NCBI RefSeq assembly: GCF_011290365.1
Contig: NZ_CP049786.1
Location: 2,294,001-2,358,000, forward strand
Length of the DNA: 64,000 nucleotides
Direction of reading: 5' to 3'
DNA from: Leclercia sp. 29361
GTDB taxonomy: Bacteria > Pseudomonadota > Gammaproteobacteria > Enterobacterales > Enterobacteriaceae
The notes under the pieces were generated by a model. The model did no database searches, had not been told where the DNA came from, and saw only the letters and a program-made list of their open reading frames with translations. Positions 1 through 9,074 of the stretch are shown in pieces. The position numbers were made by a program, and so were the translations under genes. Within the stretch, counting starts at the first letter, position 1. Every line of letters begins with the position of its first letter.

Positions 1-90
1 ATTGAGCCACCCTGGCACGTTCACCAGTTCTGGCGTATCAGAGAAGCAAGGAACGTGAGGTGAACGGAACCACCACCTGAGTCGCATATT

Positions 91-140
91 CCCCCTCACC
101 CTAACCCTCTTCCTCAGGGTGTGGGCTGGAGTGGAGGGGA
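91..140. repeat. Intergenic GC-rich palindromic repeat, copy 1
   Basis: A run of the form CCCCCTCACCCTAACCCTCT followed by an imperfect complementary arm. The same unit occurs at 8842-8880 and 60549-60588 in the opposite orientation, so it is a dispersed intergenic repeat and not a gene-specific terminator. The rest of 1-225 shows no gene, only upstream sequence of the chemoreceptor. Confidence 0.6.
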
Positions 141-225
141 ACAGCGCCGCCGGGCGCCTGTCATGATTCTGAAATAGTTCTGTCATTTTCACTGCGTAGA
201 CTGGCCCACGTCTAAGGCATTGTTA

Positions 226-1815
226 ATGAATACAATTATGAACTTAACCAAAATTTTCCGCCGCTTTACTCCCCGGCAGTTTGGTTTGCTGGCGGGGATC
301 TTCTGCATTATCGGGCTCTTTTCCGCCCTGCAAATCTCTTCTTCGGTTTTACTCTCCGTCTCGCTGCGTGATGCCCAGCGCAATGAACAGCGCAATCAGA
401 TGGCGTACCTGCAACAGACGAAGGTCGATCAGGCGCGGATATCCCTGCTGGCGGCCAGCGATCTGCTTAACCGGGCGGGGGTTTACTTTATGCAGGATAA
501 AGAGACCGGCTCGGACGGAAGCTGGCACAGCCTGATGGATGAGGCCCAGCAGGCGTTACGGGATTCTCAGCAGGCCTGGCAGGCGTGGCAGGCGATGCAG
601 CCGCCGCGGGATGAGGCGCTGCTCAACAGCTATCAGCTGTTCTTCGATGCCATCCGCGAACAGGCTGACGGCCTGGTCAACAGCCAGTCGATTGACGCCT
701 TTTTTGCCGTACCCGCCCAGGCTTTCCAGGCCGATTTCAATGACAACTACGCCCGCTATCAGCAGGCCAGCGCCCAGCGCGCCGCAGAAGGGCGTCAACT
801 GCTGACCGCCAGCCTCTCCAGTCTGCAGTTCCTCTATCTACTGGCTCCGGTGGTGCTGGTGGCGATCGCCGTGGCGGTGTGGTTTGCGATGTCGCGCTGG
901 GTGATCGTGCCCCTGCGTCGCCTGATCGCCCATATCAATCTGCTGGCGGCGGGGGATCTCTCCGCGCCGCCGCCGGGCGTGAAGCGTTTCAACCGCGAGA
1001 TGGCGCAGCTTGGTGACAGCGTCGATACCCTCCAGCAGGGCCTGCAGCAGCTGGTGACCCAGGTCAGCGAGGCGACCACCTCGATGGTGACCAATATTGG
1101 TTCCCTGGCGCAGGGCAATCAGAAGCTCTATCACCAGTCGGCGCGTCAGGCGCAGGAGCTGAAAGAGGTCACCGCGCACATTGCCGATCTGGAGACCCAC
1201 GTCGAGGGCAACAGCGGCTATGCCAGGCTGGCAAGCTCCCGTGCGGACGAGGCGCGGGCGATGGCGGCTGGCGGGGATCGGATGATGGAGACGGTGAACG
1301 CTTCGATGGCGGCAATTGTGGAGCGCTCTTCCGAGATGCGCGGCATTGTGGCGATCATCGATAACGTGGCGTTTCAGACCAATATTCTGGCGCTGAATGC
1401 GGCCATCGAAGCGGCGCATGCCGGGAATCAGGGGCGTGGCTTTGCAGTGGTGGCGCGGGAAGTGGGCCTGCTGGCGCGCAAAAGTAGCCACTCGACGCAA
1501 ACCATTCAGCAGCTGATTAACCACTCGTTGCAGGGTATTGAAGATGGCTCGAAAGCGGTCACCCGGCTGGAGGATAACCTGCAGCAGGTGATCGGTCTTG
1601 TGGGCAATCTCTGCAGCTTACTGAATGAGATTTCCGCCGCCACCCTCAGCCAGGGCGACAGCATTCACCGGATGACCGGCCAGCTGCAGGCCCTGAATCA
1701 GGTGGCGCGCCAGACCGACGACCTGGTTAACACCGCCTCCATGGCTTCCCAACGGCTGCATGATGAATCCGGCCTGCTGTTACAGGCGGTCTCGCGTTTC
1801 CGACTTCCTGCCTGA
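226..1815 (+). CDS. Methyl-accepting chemotaxis protein
   Basis: Transmembrane chemoreceptor, about 529 residues from the ATG at 226 (an in-frame ATG at 238 is the alternative; a TTG lies at 220). An N-terminal membrane segment around residues 15-40 is followed by a helical periplasmic sensor region, a second membrane segment around residue 205-225 (LLAPVVLVAIAVAVWFAMS), a HAMP linker and a long cytoplasmic signalling coiled coil. The highly conserved hairpin tip is present ([16 protein letters not shown] followed by GRGFAVVA), which contacts CheA and CheW. There is no C-terminal NWETF-like pentapeptide, so CheR and CheB would not be tethered here. The ligand cannot be read from the sequence. 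It stands alone, ahead of glsB. A second receptor of similar size lies at 60624-62174. Confidence 0.93.
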   Translation: MNTIMNLTKIFRRFTPRQFGLLAGIFCIIGLFSALQISSSVLLSVSLRDAQRNEQRNQMAYLQQTKVDQARISLLAASDLLNRAGVYFMQDKETGSDGSWHSLMDEAQQALRDSQQAWQAWQAMQPPRDEALLNSYQLFFDAIREQADGLVNSQSIDAFFAVPAQAFQADFNDNYARYQQASAQRAAEGRQLLTASLSSLQFLYLLAPVVLVAIAVAVWFAMSRWVIVPLRRLIAHINLLAAGDLSAPPPGVKRFNREMAQLGDSVDTLQQGLQQLVTQVSEATTSMVTNIGSLAQGNQKLYHQSARQAQELKEVTAHIADLETHVEGNSGYARLASSRADEARAMAAGGDRMMETVNASMAAIVERSSEMRGIVAIIDNVAFQTNILALNAAIEAAHAGNQGRGFAVVAREVGLLARKSSHSTQTIQQLINHSLQGIEDGSKAVTRLEDNLQQVIGLVGNLCSLLNEISAATLSQGDSIHRMTGQLQALNQVARQTDDLVNTASMASQRLHDESGLLLQAVSRFRLPA

Positions 1816-1878
1816 CGTCATCCATAAGCCTCTGTTATACTCGCAGGCCGTTTTTGGCCTGTGAGCAAGGAGCAACCG

Positions 1879-2805
1879 ATGGCTGCGAACATCAATAATC
1901 AGATGCTGGAAGCCATTCTGGCGCAAGTACGTCCCTTACTGGGCCAGGGTAAAGTGGCCGATTACATCCCGGCGCTGGCCTCGGTTAACGGCAACAAGCT
2001 TGGGATCGCCATTCGTACCGTCGACGGCCAGCACTTCCAGGCCGGGGATGCCACCGAGCGTTTTTCCATTCAGTCGATCTCGAAAGTCCTCAGCCTGGTG
2101 GCGGCCATGCGCCAGTATGACGAGGATGAGATCTGGCAGCGGGTGGGGAAAGATCCTTCCGGCCAGCCGTTTAACTCCCTGCTACAGCTGGAGATCGAAC
2201 AGGGCAAGCCCCGCAATCCGTTTATCAACGCCGGGGCGCTGGTGGTGTGCGATATGCTGCAGAGTCGTCTTAGCGCACCCCGACAGCGGATGCTGGAGAT
2301 CGTGCGTCAGCTCTCCGGGGTGAGTGATATCGCCTACGATGCTGCCGTGGCCCGATCGGAGTTCGAACACTCGGCGCGCAATGCGGCGATCGCCTGGCTG
2401 ATGAAGTCGTTCGGTAATTTCCATAACGACGTGCCGACGGTTCTGCAAAACTATTTTCACTACTGTGCGCTGAAGATGAACTGTGTCGAACTGGCTGACA
2501 CCTTTCTGTTTCTGGCCGCGCAGGGCTATGCGCCGCATCTCTCTGAGCCCGTGGTCACCTCTATGCAGGCCCGACAGGTGAATGCCCTGATGGCGACCAG
2601 CGGCATGTATCAGAGCGCCGGTGAATTCGCCTGGCGGGTGGGGCTGCCTGCTAAATCAGGAGTTGGCGGTGGGGTGGTGGCGATTGTGCCGCACGAGATG
2701 GCCATTGCGGTCTGGAGCCCGGAGCTGGACGAGACGGGTAACTCTCTGGCGGGCGTCGCGGTGCTGGAGCGTCTGAGCCAGAAGCTGGGGCGTTCGGTCT
2801 ATTAA
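1879..2805 (+). CDS. glsB: Glutaminase 2
   Basis: Cytoplasmic glutaminase that hydrolyses L-glutamine to glutamate and ammonia. From the ATG at 1879 the product is 308 residues, the size of E. coli GlsB (YneH). That start sits after a purine-rich AAGGAGCAA; the longer GTG at 1861 would add six residues. The serine-dependent beta-lactamase-like fold is visible: the SxxK motif is SISK in [13 protein letters not shown], the [15 protein letters not shown] block follows, and SGVGGG lies near the C terminus. In E. coli the gene is also close to dgcF and uxaB, so this is the native location. The downstream gap contains a short perfect hairpin. Confidence 0.96.
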   Translation: MAANINNQMLEAILAQVRPLLGQGKVADYIPALASVNGNKLGIAIRTVDGQHFQAGDATERFSIQSISKVLSLVAAMRQYDEDEIWQRVGKDPSGQPFNSLLQLEIEQGKPRNPFINAGALVVCDMLQSRLSAPRQRMLEIVRQLSGVSDIAYDAAVARSEFEHSARNAAIAWLMKSFGNFHNDVPTVLQNYFHYCALKMNCVELADTFLFLAAQGYAPHLSEPVVTSMQARQVNALMATSGMYQSAGEFAWRVGLPAKSGVGGGVVAIVPHEMAIAVWSPELDETGNSLAGVAVLERLSQKLGRSVY

Positions 2806-2836
2806 GCGGCTCCTGCGGCGGGGGCTGACCGCCGGA

Positions 2837-2857
2837 CCGTTAACCCCCCCTTAACGG
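2837..2857 (+). terminator. Hairpin downstream of glsB
   Basis: Perfect 7-bp inverted repeat CCGTTAA-(C)7-TTAACGG. There is no T tract after it, so termination is only a possibility. Confidence 0.35.
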
Positions 2858-2966
2858 GGTGGTGATTGTCATACCCCTAATGTGATATACATTAATCCCA
2901 AACTTTTAACATTCACCCGCGCGGGTGAAAATCATTGTTAAAAGCAACCCTATGGATTGATATTGC

Positions 2967-4418
2967 ATGTCTTCTGCCTCCACCAGAACCTTCGCGCTTT
3001 TTCAGCCGCAAAGTCCCTTACGTAATGCGGTGGGCATATTTGTCCTGACCACGCTGTTCTATTTTATTGGCGCGCAGCTACGTCTGGTGGAGTCCCTGTC
3101 GATGTTCTGGCCGCTGAATGGGGTGATGGCGGGGGTGTTTGCCCGTTATGCTTACCTCAACCGGCTGCACTACTATGCGATATCGTACATTGCCATGCTG
3201 CTGTACGACCTCATCACCACCAACTGGGGTATCACCTCGCTGGGCATTAACCTCTCGAATATGATGTTTATTGTCACCGTTGCGCTGCTGGTTCAGCGCG
3301 ACAGGCGGCTGAAAAACAGTACCCCGGATCCGGTCAATGCCCTGCGACTGTTTAACTATTGCCTGCTGGCCGCGCTACTGTGCGCCCTGGTCGGGGCGCT
3401 GTCGTCAGTCGGGTTGGACAATCGCACCTTCTGGCCGCTGGTCGCCGACTGGTTTAGCGAACAGTTCTCCACCGGAGTGTTAATCGTTCCCTGTCTGCTG
3501 ACCATCACCTGGCCCGCGTTCACCCGGACCCTGCGCGCCAGCCATTTGATGCCGGTGGTACTACTGGTGATCTCTGTCGTGGCCTCGGTGGCGATCGGCG
3601 GGGCCGGTGCGCTGGCGTTTCCGATGCCGGCGTTGATCTGGTGCGCCGTACGTTATTCGCTGCCGGCAACCTGCCTGCTGACCTTTGTCACCGGGGCGGT
3701 GGAGATCACCCTGGTCGCCAACTCCATTATTACCATCGTGGCGACCACGCCGCTCACCACCCCGATGATGTTCTCCGCCCGTCTGGGGATCGCCACCATG
3801 GCCATCTGCCCGATAATGGTGTCGGTCAGCATGGCGGCCATCAACTCCCTGATCCGACAGGTCTCCCTGCGTGCCGATTATGACTTTTTAACCCAGGTTT
3901 ACTCCCGTTCCGGGCTGTATGAAGCGCTGAAGCGTGATGAGGGAACACGCAAAAGCCCGCTGTTAACCGTCATGCTGCTGGATATCGACTATTTCAAAAG
4001 CATCAACGACAACTTCGGTCATGAGTGCGGCGATACGGTCCTGGCGGCTTTTGCCCGTAAAGTGCAGGAGACAGTGGGGAGCGAGGGGCTGGTGGCGCGA
4101 ATGGGTGGGGAGGAGTTTGCAGTGGTGATTAATACCACGTCGGCACAGCAGGGTTACGCCCTGGCGGAACGTATCCGTACCACCATTGAACAGTATCCGT
4201 TCAACTGGCGCGGGCAGGCGCTGTTTTTGACCGTCAGCATTGGTCTGGGCAACGGAAAATCGGAGTCGTGGCAGCTGACGGACGTTTTCAATCGTCTGAT
4301 GAGCGAAGCGGATGATTATCTGTATCGCTCGAAAAAAGCAGGGCGAAATCGCACCAGCGCCCGAATGACAGAGATAACGTCTGCTGCGCAAAAGGCTGCG
4401 GCATCGGAACCGCTGTAA
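2967..4418 (+). CDS. dgcF: MASE1-GGDEF diguanylate cyclase DgcF
   Basis: Inner-membrane diguanylate cyclase that makes c-di-GMP from two GTP. Residues 15-310 are a MASE1-type multi-helix sensor (for example FWPLNGVMAGV, then SARLGIATMAICP) and residues 325-470 the GGDEF domain. The signature is GGEEF at residues 380-384, an active variant. The RxxD inhibitory site expected five residues before it is absent, so product feedback by that route is unlikely. The sequence looks like full-length YneF/DgcF of E. coli, which is truncated in strain K-12. The location next to glsB and uxaB agrees. It is the first of three cyclase genes in a row on the same strand; the gap to the next is 115 bp. Confidence 0.9.
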   Translation: MSSASTRTFALFQPQSPLRNAVGIFVLTTLFYFIGAQLRLVESLSMFWPLNGVMAGVFARYAYLNRLHYYAISYIAMLLYDLITTNWGITSLGINLSNMMFIVTVALLVQRDRRLKNSTPDPVNALRLFNYCLLAALLCALVGALSSVGLDNRTFWPLVADWFSEQFSTGVLIVPCLLTITWPAFTRTLRASHLMPVVLLVISVVASVAIGGAGALAFPMPALIWCAVRYSLPATCLLTFVTGAVEITLVANSIITIVATTPLTTPMMFSARLGIATMAICPIMVSVSMAAINSLIRQVSLRADYDFLTQVYSRSGLYEALKRDEGTRKSPLLTVMLLDIDYFKSINDNFGHECGDTVLAAFARKVQETVGSEGLVARMGGEEFAVVINTTSAQQGYALAERIRTTIEQYPFNWRGQALFLTVSIGLGNGKSESWQLTDVFNRLMSEADDYLYRSKKAGRNRTSARMTEITSAAQKAAASEPL

Positions 4419-4533
4419 TCGTTTGCCTGCACGGCACATGGGCCAGTAGCATATATTCACGAAACTGATAAATGCCTTGATACGTATTTTGTACGTCAAT
4501 AATATAATGGGGTGATTATTTCGGAAAATTCGT

Positions 4534-5592
4534 GTGATGAACGCATCTGACAGACTCAGTAAATCCCCTCGCGTGCCTGGCAGACGGTTTATCAAACGCA
4601 TGTTCCTGATGCGAGTGCTTGGAACATTTCTCTGCTTTTTCCCCATTCTTTCGGTTCTGGTGGAACAGCAACGTTCACCCTGGCTTATGGGTCTTCTGGC
4701 GATCAACGCCTTTATCTGGCCGACGCTGGCCTTCTGGCGTGCACGTCGCTCTGCCGCGCCGCTGAGTACCGAACACCAAAACCTGGTGCTGGACGCCGGC
4801 GCGGGCGGGTTCTGGATCGCCATGATGTCGGCGAACCCGCTGCCGTCCGTCGCCATTGCTACTATCCTACTGGCCGATCGGCTGGCGGCCGGGGGGTTCC
4901 CGCTGATGAAAAAAGCCGGAGCGGTGATGCTGGCGGTCTTCATGGCCAGCTGGCTGACGCAGGGGATGGCGCTGGTTCCCTGGGTGTCGGAGCGTACGAT
5001 GTACGCCACGCTGCCGCTGATTGGCATCTATACTGTAGCGCTGAGCGTGCTCACCAACAGTATCGCCATGCGGCTGCGCTTTAAATCGCGCGAGCTGGAA
5101 CGCATTGCGATGATGGACCCGCTGCTCGACATTGCTAACCGGCGTCTGCTGGAGAAGCGTATCGATCATGAGCTGCACAAGCTGCGGCAGACCTGCAGCG
5201 AATCGGCGCTGATGTTTATTGATATCGATAACTTTAAAGAGGTTAACGATCGCTTCGGCCATAAGGTAGGGGATATGCTTTTAGTGACAGTGTCACAGAT
5301 ATTGCATATCGCCACCCGCCAGAGCGATACCCCGGCGCGGCTGGGCGGGGATGAGTTTGTGATCCTGCTGCCGGATACGACCCTGGACGAGGCGCACGTT
5401 GTCGCGACCCGCATTATGGATGCTGCCGCCGTGATCGATGGCGTAGCGGAAGACGTGGTCCAGTGTACGATGAGTATTGGCATCGCCATCGCCACCCGGG
5501 AAATGAAAAATGTTACAGACTGGTTACAGGCGGCCGATATTGCGCTGTACCAGGCGAAACGTGAAGGGAAAAACCGCATCTTTGCCCACTAA
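4534..5592 (+). CDS. MASE2-GGDEF diguanylate cyclase
   Basis: Membrane diguanylate cyclase of 352 residues with an N-terminal MASE2-like sensor (about residues 20-175, several hydrophobic helices) and a C-terminal GGDEF domain. GGDEF is at residues 271-275, and RQSD at 262-265 lies exactly five residues upstream, the canonical c-di-GMP inhibitory I-site. The architecture is that of AdrA/DgcC, the cellulose-linked cyclase, but identity looks modest and I give no symbol. One oddity is the usual DxLTGLxNRR block, which here reads DPLLDIANRR, with the Thr-Gly pair lost. Only 52 bp separate it from the next cyclase, so those two may be cotranscribed. Confidence 0.88.
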   Translation: MMNASDRLSKSPRVPGRRFIKRMFLMRVLGTFLCFFPILSVLVEQQRSPWLMGLLAINAFIWPTLAFWRARRSAAPLSTEHQNLVLDAGAGGFWIAMMSANPLPSVAIATILLADRLAAGGFPLMKKAGAVMLAVFMASWLTQGMALVPWVSERTMYATLPLIGIYTVALSVLTNSIAMRLRFKSRELERIAMMDPLLDIANRRLLEKRIDHELHKLRQTCSESALMFIDIDNFKEVNDRFGHKVGDMLLVTVSQILHIATRQSDTPARLGGDEFVILLPDTTLDEAHVVATRIMDAAAVIDGVAEDVVQCTMSIGIAIATREMKNVTDWLQAADIALYQAKREGKNRIFAH

Positions 5593-5644
5593 GCGGCGTC
5601 AGGATGCGCTAAGCTTTTAAAAAGCCTGATGTCCGGAGCCCCCA

Positions 5645-6610
5645 ATGAAATCACCCTCACGACCCAACAATGAAGTGGAGCGTCTCAGCGCCTTGCGCGA
5701 ATCCGGGCTGCTGGAGATCGAGAATCACCCGAGCTATGACCGTGTGACCCGGCTGGCAAAACGCCTGTTTTCCGTCCCGGTGGCGATGATCAATCTGGTG
5801 GACGAGCATGTGGTGGTGGTTAAATCCGCCGATGGCGGTGACGCCACCAATCTGCCGCGAAATCTCTCTTTTTGCGGCCATACCGTGCTCAGTAATGCCC
5901 CGCTGGTAGTGCCTGATACCCTCGACGATGCCCGTTTTGCGGATAATCCGCTGGCGACCGACGATAATCCTGTCCGGTTTTATGCCGGTCATCCACTGCA
6001 TCTGCCCAACGGTGCGACGGTGGGATCGCTGTGCATTATCGACCACCAGCCGCGGCAGTTTTCGTCCTCTGACGTTGAGGCGTTGGCCGATCTGGCGGCG
6101 CTGGTGGAGGCTGAGTTCGCGGCAATCTGCGCCAACATCGTCGACGACCTGACCGGGCTGTATAACCGCCGTGGTTTACATCATCTTGCTACCTACGCCA
6201 TCAGCGCCGCACGCCGTCGGGCTGAGCCGCTGACCCTCGCCTGGCTGGATCTCGACCGCTTCAAACAGATTAACGCCCGGTACGGTCGTGCCGATGGCAA
6301 TAACGCCCTGAAGGCGATGGCCGGTCTGCTGAGTTCCACCTTCCGCCAGGCCGACGTGCTGGCGCGCTACGGCGGGGATGAGTTTGCGATCCTGTTTGCC
6401 AACAGCGACGAGAAGGGGGCGTGGATCGCCATGCAGTATCTGACCGAGCAGGCCGCGGTGTGGAATGAGCATGCCGAGTATCCGTGGGCGCTCTCTTTCT
6501 CCTGGGGCGTCAGAGAGTTTGATCACGATCGCGACGATCTGGCCAGCTGGCTGACCACGGCCGATGAGATGATGTACTCCATGAAACAGCAGCGCGGCAC
6601 CGGATGCTGA
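5645..6610 (+). CDS. GAF-GGDEF diguanylate cyclase
   Basis: Soluble diguanylate cyclase of 321 residues. An N-terminal GAF domain (about residues 5-155, with PVAMINLVDE and SFCGHTVL typical of this GAF subgroup) would bind a small ligand or redox signal. The GGDEF domain follows, with GGDEF at residues 243-247 and an intact I-site RQAD at 234-237. It has no membrane segment, unlike the two cyclases upstream. The ATG at 5645 lies shortly after a GGAG (CCGGAGCCCCC). The ligand is unknown. Similar GAF-GGDEF proteins occur across Enterobacter and Pseudomonas, but I do not recognise an E. coli orthologue. Confidence 0.88.
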   Translation: MKSPSRPNNEVERLSALRESGLLEIENHPSYDRVTRLAKRLFSVPVAMINLVDEHVVVVKSADGGDATNLPRNLSFCGHTVLSNAPLVVPDTLDDARFADNPLATDDNPVRFYAGHPLHLPNGATVGSLCIIDHQPRQFSSSDVEALADLAALVEAEFAAICANIVDDLTGLYNRRGLHHLATYAISAARRRAEPLTLAWLDLDRFKQINARYGRADGNNALKAMAGLLSSTFRQADVLARYGGDEFAILFANSDEKGAWIAMQYLTEQAAVWNEHAEYPWALSFSWGVREFDHDRDDLASWLTTADEMMYSMKQQRGTGC

Positions 6611-6691
6611 GATAAGAAAATCCTCTGACACAGGCCCTTGTGTTACAAAAATGTAAAGCGCATGGTGATGCCGTTGATAAAAAGGAGAATA

Positions 6692-7219
6692 ATGATGCCA
6701 TCACCTGCTATTCAGATCTTTTCGCGTGAGGATATCCTTGCGCACCACCCTCAATTAGCTGACATCCTGCACAGCTGTGTCACCGGCGGCGCGTCGGTGA
6801 GCTTTATGTTGCCCTACAGCCATGAGCAGGCCAGCGCATTCTGGCGTGGCGTGGCCGACAGCGTCGGGCGCGGGGAGCGTACCCTGCTGATATCGACCAA
6901 TGCCGAAGGCGACATCACCGGCACCGTGCAGCTGATCACCGATCAGCCCGACAACCAGCCGCACCGGGCAGATGTTGCCAAACTGCTGGTTCACCAGAAC
7001 GCGCGCCGCAACGGTGATGCCGGACGACTGATGCAGGCTCTGGAAAACGTGGCCCGCGACAAGGGTAAAACCGTGCTGGTGCTGGATACGGCCACCGGCA
7101 GCGGGGCGGAGACCTTCTATCAACGGGCGGGATGGCAAAAAGTGGGGGAGATCCCGCGCTATGCCCTGATGCCCGACGGTGAGATGACGGCTACCTCAGT
7201 CTTCTACAAATTCTTATAG
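6692..7219 (+). CDS. GNAT-family N-acetyltransferase
   Basis: Predicted acetyl-CoA-dependent acetyltransferase of 175 residues. The start is the ATG at 6692, six bases after AAGGAG. An upstream in-frame start at 6638 has no ribosome site. The GNAT core is recognisable: the strand VAKLLVHQNARRNGDAGRLM carries the acetyl-CoA pyrophosphate loop (normally Q/RxxGxG/A, here RRNGDA), then LVLDTATGSGAETFYQRAGW, typical of motif B. The substrate is not evident; antibiotic or small-molecule acetylation is possible. It lies between the cyclase cluster and uxaB with its own ribosome site. Confidence 0.8.
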   Translation: MMPSPAIQIFSREDILAHHPQLADILHSCVTGGASVSFMLPYSHEQASAFWRGVADSVGRGERTLLISTNAEGDITGTVQLITDQPDNQPHRADVAKLLVHQNARRNGDAGRLMQALENVARDKGKTVLVLDTATGSGAETFYQRAGWQKVGEIPRYALMPDGEMTATSVFYKFL

Positions 7220-7278
7220 ATCCTGTCACAATTCGCACCGGGTTTGATCCAGACCGGGGTTTGTGGTCGTTAAGTTTT

Positions 7279-7303
7279 GATAAGTTATCGTACCAATCTT
7301 ATC
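7279..7303. promoter_or_regulatory. Inverted repeat upstream of uxaB, possible ExuR operator
   Basis: GATAAG-N13-CTTATC lies about 35 bp before the uxaB GTG start and encloses GTACCAAT, which resembles part of the ExuR half-site. ExuR represses uxaB in E. coli. The assignment to ExuR is inference. Confidence 0.35.
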
Positions 7304-7337
7304 AGGCTGTATGACTAATCATTACAAGGACCCCATT

Positions 7338-8789
7338 GTGAACACACTGAACCGTCGTGATTTCCCCGGTGCTCTCTATCCTGAACGTATCATCCAGTTT
7401 GGTGAGGGCAACTTCCTGCGCGCGTTTATTGACTGGCAGATTGACCTGCTCAATGAACATACCGACCTCAACGCCGGTATTGCGATTGTCCGCCCGATCA
7501 AAAGCGATTTCCCGCCTTCACTGAGCACCCAGGACGGCCTCTATACCACCATCATCCGTGGTCTGAACGAGCAGGGCGAAGCGGTCAGCGACGCGCGTCT
7601 GATCCGCTCAGTTAACCGCGAAATCAGCGTTTACGACCAGTACGATGAGTTCCTGAAACTGGCCCACAACCCGGAGATGCGCTTTGTCTTCTCCAACACC
7701 ACCGAAGCGGGCATCAGCTATCACGCCGGGGATAAGTTCGAGGATGCGCCTGCGGTGAGCTATCCGGCAAAACTGACGCGTCTGCTGTTCGAGCGTTTCA
7801 GCCATTTCAACGGTGCCGCCGATAAAGGTTGGGTGATCGTTCCCTGCGAACTGATTGACTATAACGGCGACGCCCTGCGCGAACTGGTGCTGCGTTATGC
7901 TCAGGAGTGGGCGCTGCCAGCGGCCTTTACCCAGTGGCTGAACGACGCTAACAGCTTCTGCTCAACCCTGGTTGACCGTATCGTGACCGGCTATCCACGC
8001 GACGAAGTGGCCCAGCTCGAAGCCTCTCTCGGCTATCACGATGCTTTCCTCGATACCGCTGAACACTTCTACCTGTTTGTGATCCAGGGGCCGAAATCAC
8101 TGGCGCAGGAGCTGCGTCTCGATAAGCTGGCGCTGAACGTGTTGATTGTTGATGACATCAAGCCGTACAAAGAGCGCAAAGTGGCGATCCTCAACGGGGC
8201 GCATACCGCTCTGGTGCCGGTGGCCTTCCAGGCCGGGCTGGATACCGTGGGTGAGGCGATGAACGACACCGAGATCTGTGCGTTTGTTGAAAAAGCGATC
8301 CATGAAGAGATCATCCCGGTGCTGGATCTGCCGCGTGATGAGCTGGCCTCCTTCGCCAGCGCCGTGACGGGCCGTTTCCGCAATCCGTATATCAAACACC
8401 AGCTGCTGTCGATCGCCCTTAACGGTATGACCAAATACCGCACCCGCATTCTGCCGCAGCTTCTGGCAGGGCAGCAGGCCAGCGGCAAACTCCCGGCGCG
8501 TCTGACCTTTGCCCTGGCGGCGTTGATTGCCTTCTACCGCGCAGAACGTAACGGCGAAAGCTATCCGGTGCAGGACGATGCACACTGGATCACCCGTTTC
8601 CAGCAGCTGTGGACCCAGCATCATGACCAGCAGATCACCACCCGTGAGCTGGTGACGGCGGTGCTGAGCGTCAGCGAGCACTGGGAGCAGGACCTGACTC
8701 AGGTCAATGGCCTGGTAGAGCAGGTTGCGCTGGATCTGGATGCCATTGTGCTGAAAGGGATGCGCGCAGCGGTTAAACCGCTGTGTTAA
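7338..8789 (+). CDS. uxaB: Tagaturonate reductase (altronate oxidoreductase)
   Basis: NADH-dependent reduction of D-tagaturonate to D-altronate, the second step of galacturonate catabolism (uxaC-uxaB-uxaA). I chose the GTG at 7338: it follows AAGGA by seven bases and gives 483 residues, the length of E. coli UxaB, with the matching N terminus [11 protein letters not shown]. The ATG at 7311 would add nine residues. The protein reads as a close orthologue throughout, including the mannitol-dehydrogenase-family block [19 protein letters not shown]. It stands alone as in E. coli, with yneE downstream. It probably answers to ExuR (see 7279-7303). Confidence 0.96.
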   Translation: MNTLNRRDFPGALYPERIIQFGEGNFLRAFIDWQIDLLNEHTDLNAGIAIVRPIKSDFPPSLSTQDGLYTTIIRGLNEQGEAVSDARLIRSVNREISVYDQYDEFLKLAHNPEMRFVFSNTTEAGISYHAGDKFEDAPAVSYPAKLTRLLFERFSHFNGAADKGWVIVPCELIDYNGDALRELVLRYAQEWALPAAFTQWLNDANSFCSTLVDRIVTGYPRDEVAQLEASLGYHDAFLDTAEHFYLFVIQGPKSLAQELRLDKLALNVLIVDDIKPYKERKVAILNGAHTALVPVAFQAGLDTVGEAMNDTEICAFVEKAIHEEIIPVLDLPRDELASFASAVTGRFRNPYIKHQLLSIALNGMTKYRTRILPQLLAGQQASGKLPARLTFALAALIAFYRAERNGESYPVQDDAHWITRFQQLWTQHHDQQITTRELVTAVLSVSEHWEQDLTQVNGLVEQVALDLDAIVLKGMRAAVKPLC

Positions 8790-8801
8790 TCCTTTAGAAT
8801 T

Positions 8802-8880
8802 TGCCGGGTGGCGCTGCGCTTACCCGGCCTACAGGGCTGACTCCCTCTCCCTTGTGGGAGAGGGCTGGGGTGAGGGGGAG
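8802..8880. repeat. REP element followed by GC-rich palindromic repeat, copy 2
   Basis: 8802-8834 is a REP-like unit (GCCGGGTGGCGCTGCGCTTACCCGGCCTAC). 8842-8880 is the CCCTCTCCC/GGGAGAGGG palindrome plus GGGTGAGGGGG also found at 60549-60588 and, inverted, at 91-140. No gene is seen between uxaB and yneE (8790-9074). Confidence 0.8.
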
Positions 8881-9074
8881 CATACCGCAGATAACTTTTC
8901 TTCTTCTCCGTATTAGTTACAACATACTTTAACCTCTTCCTGTTACGCCACATCTTAGCCCCCGTGCGGCCTGCCATCCGCCTCGCAAAAACGTCATCAT
9001 TTTTTAACATACTTGCAACCGTGACGACGATCACGTTTAATAGTCACCGCTCTTTTTTCCCGATGAAGCTGACT

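Noticed and set aside
838..1524. Long minus-strand open frame inside the first chemoreceptor gene
   Set aside because: Shadow of a GC-rich gene: it follows the codon pattern of the plus-strand frame, has basic low-complexity composition and no start signal. The same applies to long frames opposite uxaB, yneE, treY and treZ.
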